Below, piece by piece: positions 6,764 to 8,798 of a DNA stretch of 8,798 nt (within the stretch, counting starts at the first letter, position 1; the number at the start of each line of letters is the position of its first letter). Origin of the DNA: an uncultured Spirochaetales bacterium. Lineage in GTDB: Bacteria > UBP6 > UBA1177. Both the position numbers and the translations under genes were made by a program. Under the pieces are notes generated by a model that saw only the letters and a program-made list of their open reading frames with translations, was not told the DNA's origin and searched no databases. The stretch spans positions 1-8,798 of the forward strand of contig CACZFE010000071.1 in NCBI GenBank assembly GCA_902780365.1, read 5' to 3'.

Positions 6764-8032
6764 ATGAACAAAGAAGAAGTCCTCAGTTATCACAAGAACC
6801 CGAAGCCGGGAAAACTCGAAGTCGTTCCATCCAAAGTCTGCGCAACTCAAGCCGATCTGTCTAAAGCCTATACGCCTGGAGTTGCCCTTCCATGCCTTGA
6901 AATCAAGGAAAATCCTGAAACTGTTTATGACTACACCGGAAAAGGCAACCTCGTCGGTGTCATCAGCGACGGAAGCGCGGTACTCGGACTCGGAAACATC
7001 GGTGCTCTCGCCGGGAAGCCGGTCATGGAAGGAAAGGCGCTTCTTTTCAAGCATTTTGCAGGAATCGACGCTTTCGACATCGAGATAGACGAGCACGATC
7101 CCGACAAATTCGTCGAGATAGTGAAATCGCTTGAACCTACTTTCGGCGGCATAAACCTTGAAGATATCTCATCTCCGAGGTGCTTCGAAATCGAGGAAAA
7201 ACTCAAAAAATCAATGAATATTCCGGTTTTCCACGATGATCAGCACGGAACTGCCGTCATCTGCGCGGCAGGAGTACTCAACGGTCTTGAAATTTCGGGC
7301 AAAAAACCTGAAAACTGCAAAGTTGTCATCACTGGTGCCGGAGCTGCAGGTGTTGCGATTGCGAAACACCTTATAAACTGCGGTGTAAAGCAGGAAAACG
7401 TCTATGCTTACGACAAGGACGGCGTTCTTTTCGAAGGAAGAAAGGACAATCTTTCGGAATATCACAGATTTTTGTACAGAAATACGAAATTCCGCACTCT
7501 TGAAGAGCTTTTTGACGGCGCCGATGTCTATGTCGGAGTTAGCGTCAAAGGGCTTGTAAGCGAGGAAATGGTGAAAAAAATGGCAGCAAATCCGGTGATT
7601 TTCCCGATGGCGAACCCTGACCCTGAAATTACCTACGAAGCTGTCAAAAAAGTCCGTCCAGATGCGATAGTCGGCACCGGGCGTACCGATTTTCCGAATC
7701 AGGTCAACAACCTTTTGGGATTTCCCGCAATATTCAGAGGCGCACTTGACGTCAGAGCGCGTCAGATAACCGAAAAAATGAAAATGGCTGCGACTCAGGC
7801 ACTCATAAAAGTGACGAAAATGCCGGTCCTTCCGGAAGTTCTCAAAGTTTACGGGCTTGATTCGCTCGAATACGGCAGAAACTACATCATCCCGAAACCT
7901 TTCGACCCGAGAGTCCTCGTCGAAGTAGCGTTCGCCGTCGCTTCAGCAGCGGTCGAAGAAGGTGTCAACAGAGTTGAACTTGATCTCAGGAAATACCGGG
8001 AAGAACTGGAAAAAAGATTCTTGTCGAAATAA
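6764..8032 (+). CDS. maeB: Malic enzyme, short form without a phosphotransacetylase domain
   Basis: A 422-residue malic enzyme, decarboxylating L-malate to pyruvate and CO2 with reduction of NAD(P)+; this links the TCA cycle to pyruvate and supplies reducing power. The N-terminal domain carries the Ala-Tyr-Thr-Pro-Gly-Val segment with the catalytic Tyr36, and Glu-Gly-Lys with the catalytic Lys91. Metal ligands Glu133 and Asp134 (NLED) and Asp159 (Phe-His-Asp-Asp-Gln-His-Gly-Thr) are present. The nucleotide domain has the Rossmann loop Gly-Ala-Gly-Ala-Ala-Gly (191-196), then Asn-Pro-Asp-Pro-Glu (284-288) and the Gly-Thr-Gly-Arg-Thr-Asp-x-Pro-Asn-Gln block (304-313). It matches the malic half of E. 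coli MaeB and ends where the Pta-like domain would begin, as in many bacteria. Cofactor choice cannot be read with confidence. GGAG at 6754-6757 supports the ATG. Confidence 0.93.
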   Translation: MNKEEVLSYHKNPKPGKLEVVPSKVCATQADLSKAYTPGVALPCLEIKENPETVYDYTGKGNLVGVISDGSAVLGLGNIGALAGKPVMEGKALLFKHFAGIDAFDIEIDEHDPDKFVEIVKSLEPTFGGINLEDISSPRCFEIEEKLKKSMNIPVFHDDQHGTAVICAAGVLNGLEISGKKPENCKVVITGAGAAGVAIAKHLINCGVKQENVYAYDKDGVLFEGRKDNLSEYHRFLYRNTKFRTLEELFDGADVYVGVSVKGLVSEEMVKKMAANPVIFPMANPDPEITYEAVKKVRPDAIVGTGRTDFPNQVNNLLGFPAIFRGALDVRARQITEKMKMAATQALIKVTKMPVLPEVLKVYGLDSLEYGRNYIIPKPFDPRVLVEVAFAVASAAVEEGVNRVELDLRKYREELEKRFLSK

Positions 8033-8033
8033 T

Positions 8034-8113
8034 TCGACGCGCCGAAAATCTTATCGTTATATCGATATTTCGAAATTTCGATATATCGACGGCGCGGATC
8101 GATATTTCGAAGA
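8034..8113 (+). repeat. Palindromic element built from TCGATAT-like octamers
   Basis: 8054-8089 is a 36-base near-perfect palindrome centred between 8071 and 8072, with 2 mismatches in 18 pairs. Outer arms CGCGCCG (8038-8044) and CGGCGCG (8090-8096) extend it, and TCGA at 8034-8037 and 8099-8102 can pair beyond a two-base bulge. The same stretch reads as tandem octamers: ATCGTTAT, ATCGATAT, TTCGAAAT, TTCGATAT and ATCGACGG from 8053 to 8092, consensus WTCGAWAT. A second pair begins at 8098, so the 14-mer ATCGATATTTCGAA occurs at 8061-8074 and 8098-8111. No T tract follows, so it is not an ordinary terminator. It looks like a REP-type intergenic repeat or a protein-binding array; which one is unknown. 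Confidence 0.6.
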
Positions 8114-8116
8114 CGC

Positions 8117-8147
8117 AAAAAGCGCCGCGAGAAAGTTGCCGCGGCGC
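8117..8147 (-). terminator. GC-rich hairpin, terminator-like on the minus strand
   Basis: GCGCCGCG (8122-8129) and CGCGGCGC (8140-8147) form a perfect 8-pair stem around a 10-base loop. Read on the minus strand, the stem is followed by five T residues (complement of 8117-8121), a short intrinsic-terminator pattern facing leftward. On the plus strand the stem is followed by G and A5 instead, so it is not a good terminator for the malic enzyme gene. Its 3' arm overlaps the -35 box of the mrp promoter. Confidence 0.35.
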
Positions 8148-8163
8148 GAAAAATCATTATAAT
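8136..8163 (+). promoter_or_regulatory. Promoter of the mrp gene, with -35 box inside a hairpin
   Basis: TATAAT at 8158-8163 is a perfect -10 box; TTGCCG at 8136-8141 (4 of 6) lies 16 bases upstream, the same spacer as the other promoters here. The predicted start near 8170 leaves a leader of about 23 bases that contains GGAGG (8183-8187). The -35 box begins in the loop and runs into the 3' arm of the GC hairpin at 8122-8147. Confidence 0.6.
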
Positions 8164-8192
8164 CTTCCGTTTTTAGTTGATTGGAGGTGAAA

Positions 8193-8798
8193 ATGACTGA
8201 TCACTCTTCTTGTGAAAGTTGCACAAGCACGACCTGCAGTGCGAAGAAACAGATGCAGGATGAATCAGCCGAGCAGTTTGCGGCAAGACAGGAGATAAAG
8301 AAAAATCTCTGTAAAATCAAAAACAAAATCCTTGTCATGTCAGGCAAGGGCGGTGTCGGCAAAAGTTCCGTAGCAGTAAATCTTGCGATGAAACTTGCGT
8401 TGGAAGGGAAAACTACAGGTCTTCTCGATATCGACTTGCACGGACCGAGCATTCCGACGATGTTCGGCATGAAGGACGGCAAAATCAATGTCAATGAAAA
8501 CAACAAACTGCTGCCGGTCACTTTCGGCGCACTCAAAATAATGTCGGTCGGCTTTTTCCTTCAGGATTCTGACGACGCGATAATCTGGAGAGGCCCGATA
8601 AAACACGGAATGATCCAGCAGTTTTTCAAAGATGTAGAGTGGGGAACGCTTGATTATCTCGTAATCGATTCGCCTCCCGGAACGGGCGACGAGCTTCTTT
8701 CGCTCATCAACACGGTTGACGATCTCACCGGCGCGGTTTTAGTCACGACTCCTCAGGAAGTCGCTGCTGCCGATGTAAGAAAATCGGTCAACTTCTGC
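8193..8798 (+). CDS. mrp: Mrp/NBP35-family Fe-S cluster carrier ATPase (3' end missing)
   Basis: The frame runs open to the window edge, giving the first 202 residues of a P-loop ATPase of the Mrp/ApbC/NBP35 family, which carries and delivers Fe-S clusters to apoproteins. Visible motifs are the deviant Walker A Gly-Lys-Gly-Gly-Val-Gly-Lys-Ser (51-58), Asp-Ile-Asp-Leu-His-Gly-Pro-Ser-Ile-Pro (79-88), Trp-Arg-Gly-Pro (132-135), Ile-Asp-x-Pro-Pro-Gly-Thr-Gly-Asp (158-166) and Thr-Thr-Pro-Gln-Glu-Val (185-190). The N-terminus lacks the DUF59-like domain of many bacterial Mrp proteins and instead has a Cys cluster, Cys7, Cys10 and Cys15, recalling the N-terminal Fe-S motif of NBP35. The cluster-bridging CxxC expected further on lies beyond the window. 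GGAGG at 8183-8187, five bases before the ATG, fixes the start. Confidence 0.92.
   Translation, partial: MTDHSSCESCTSTTCSAKKQMQDESAEQFAARQEIKKNLCKIKNKILVMSGKGGVGKSSVAVNLAMKLALEGKTTGLLDIDLHGPSIPTMFGMKDGKINVNENNKLLPVTFGALKIMSVGFFLQDSDDAIIWRGPIKHGMIQQFFKDVEWGTLDYLVIDSPPGTGDELLSLINTVDDLTGAVLVTTPQEVAAADVRKSVNFC

Noticed and set aside
7962..8162. 66-codon ORF with Tyr-Ile-Asp repeats across the malic enzyme end and intergenic region
   Set aside because: The protein repeat is a by-product of the octamer/palindrome DNA. The first part overlaps the malic enzyme in another frame, and there is no ribosome site.

Overview
The window looks like a chromosomal segment of a Gram-negative bacterium with moderate GC. 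Every gene lies on the plus strand. Two Gly-starting lipoproteins, an arylsulfotransferase-like protein that would act outside the cytoplasm, and an rpsO-pnp-dut cluster fit a proteobacterial or deltaproteobacteria/myxococcal-like host. I cannot fix the taxon from sequence alone. The eight genes whose stops are visible end in TAA or TAG, and the standard code fits them all.

Layout. 1-477: C-terminal end of a large protein that looks like a GH57-type glycoside hydrolase. 501-2439: an arylsulfotransferase-like (ASST) lipoprotein gene whose N-terminus is broken by an in-frame TGA (615-617) and then a frameshift (about 748-791). The propeller-containing part remains open from 748. 2441-3046: an exported helical protein of unknown function, one base after the ASST stop. 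3080-3399: a small Cys-rich lipoprotein with its own promoter. 3500-6557: rpsO-pnp-dut, a ribosome and RNA/nucleotide housekeeping cluster behind a clear promoter. 6581-6702: initiator tRNA-fMet with its own stringent-looking promoter. 6764-8032: short-form malic enzyme. 8033-8192: a highly structured intergenic region with palindromes, octamer repeats, a GC hairpin and a promoter. 8193-8798: the N-terminal 202 codons of an Mrp/NBP35-family Fe-S carrier ATPase, cut by the window edge.

Most of the window is ordinary housekeeping. PNPase degrades RNA and Dut clears dUTP. The malic enzyme links the TCA cycle to pyruvate, and Mrp handles Fe-S clusters. I found no convincing new multi-gene system. 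The most unusual pieces are the damaged, active-site-variant ASST gene and the palindromic octamer-repeat element between the malic enzyme and mrp genes. All four sigma70-like promoters I can call have 16-base spacers.
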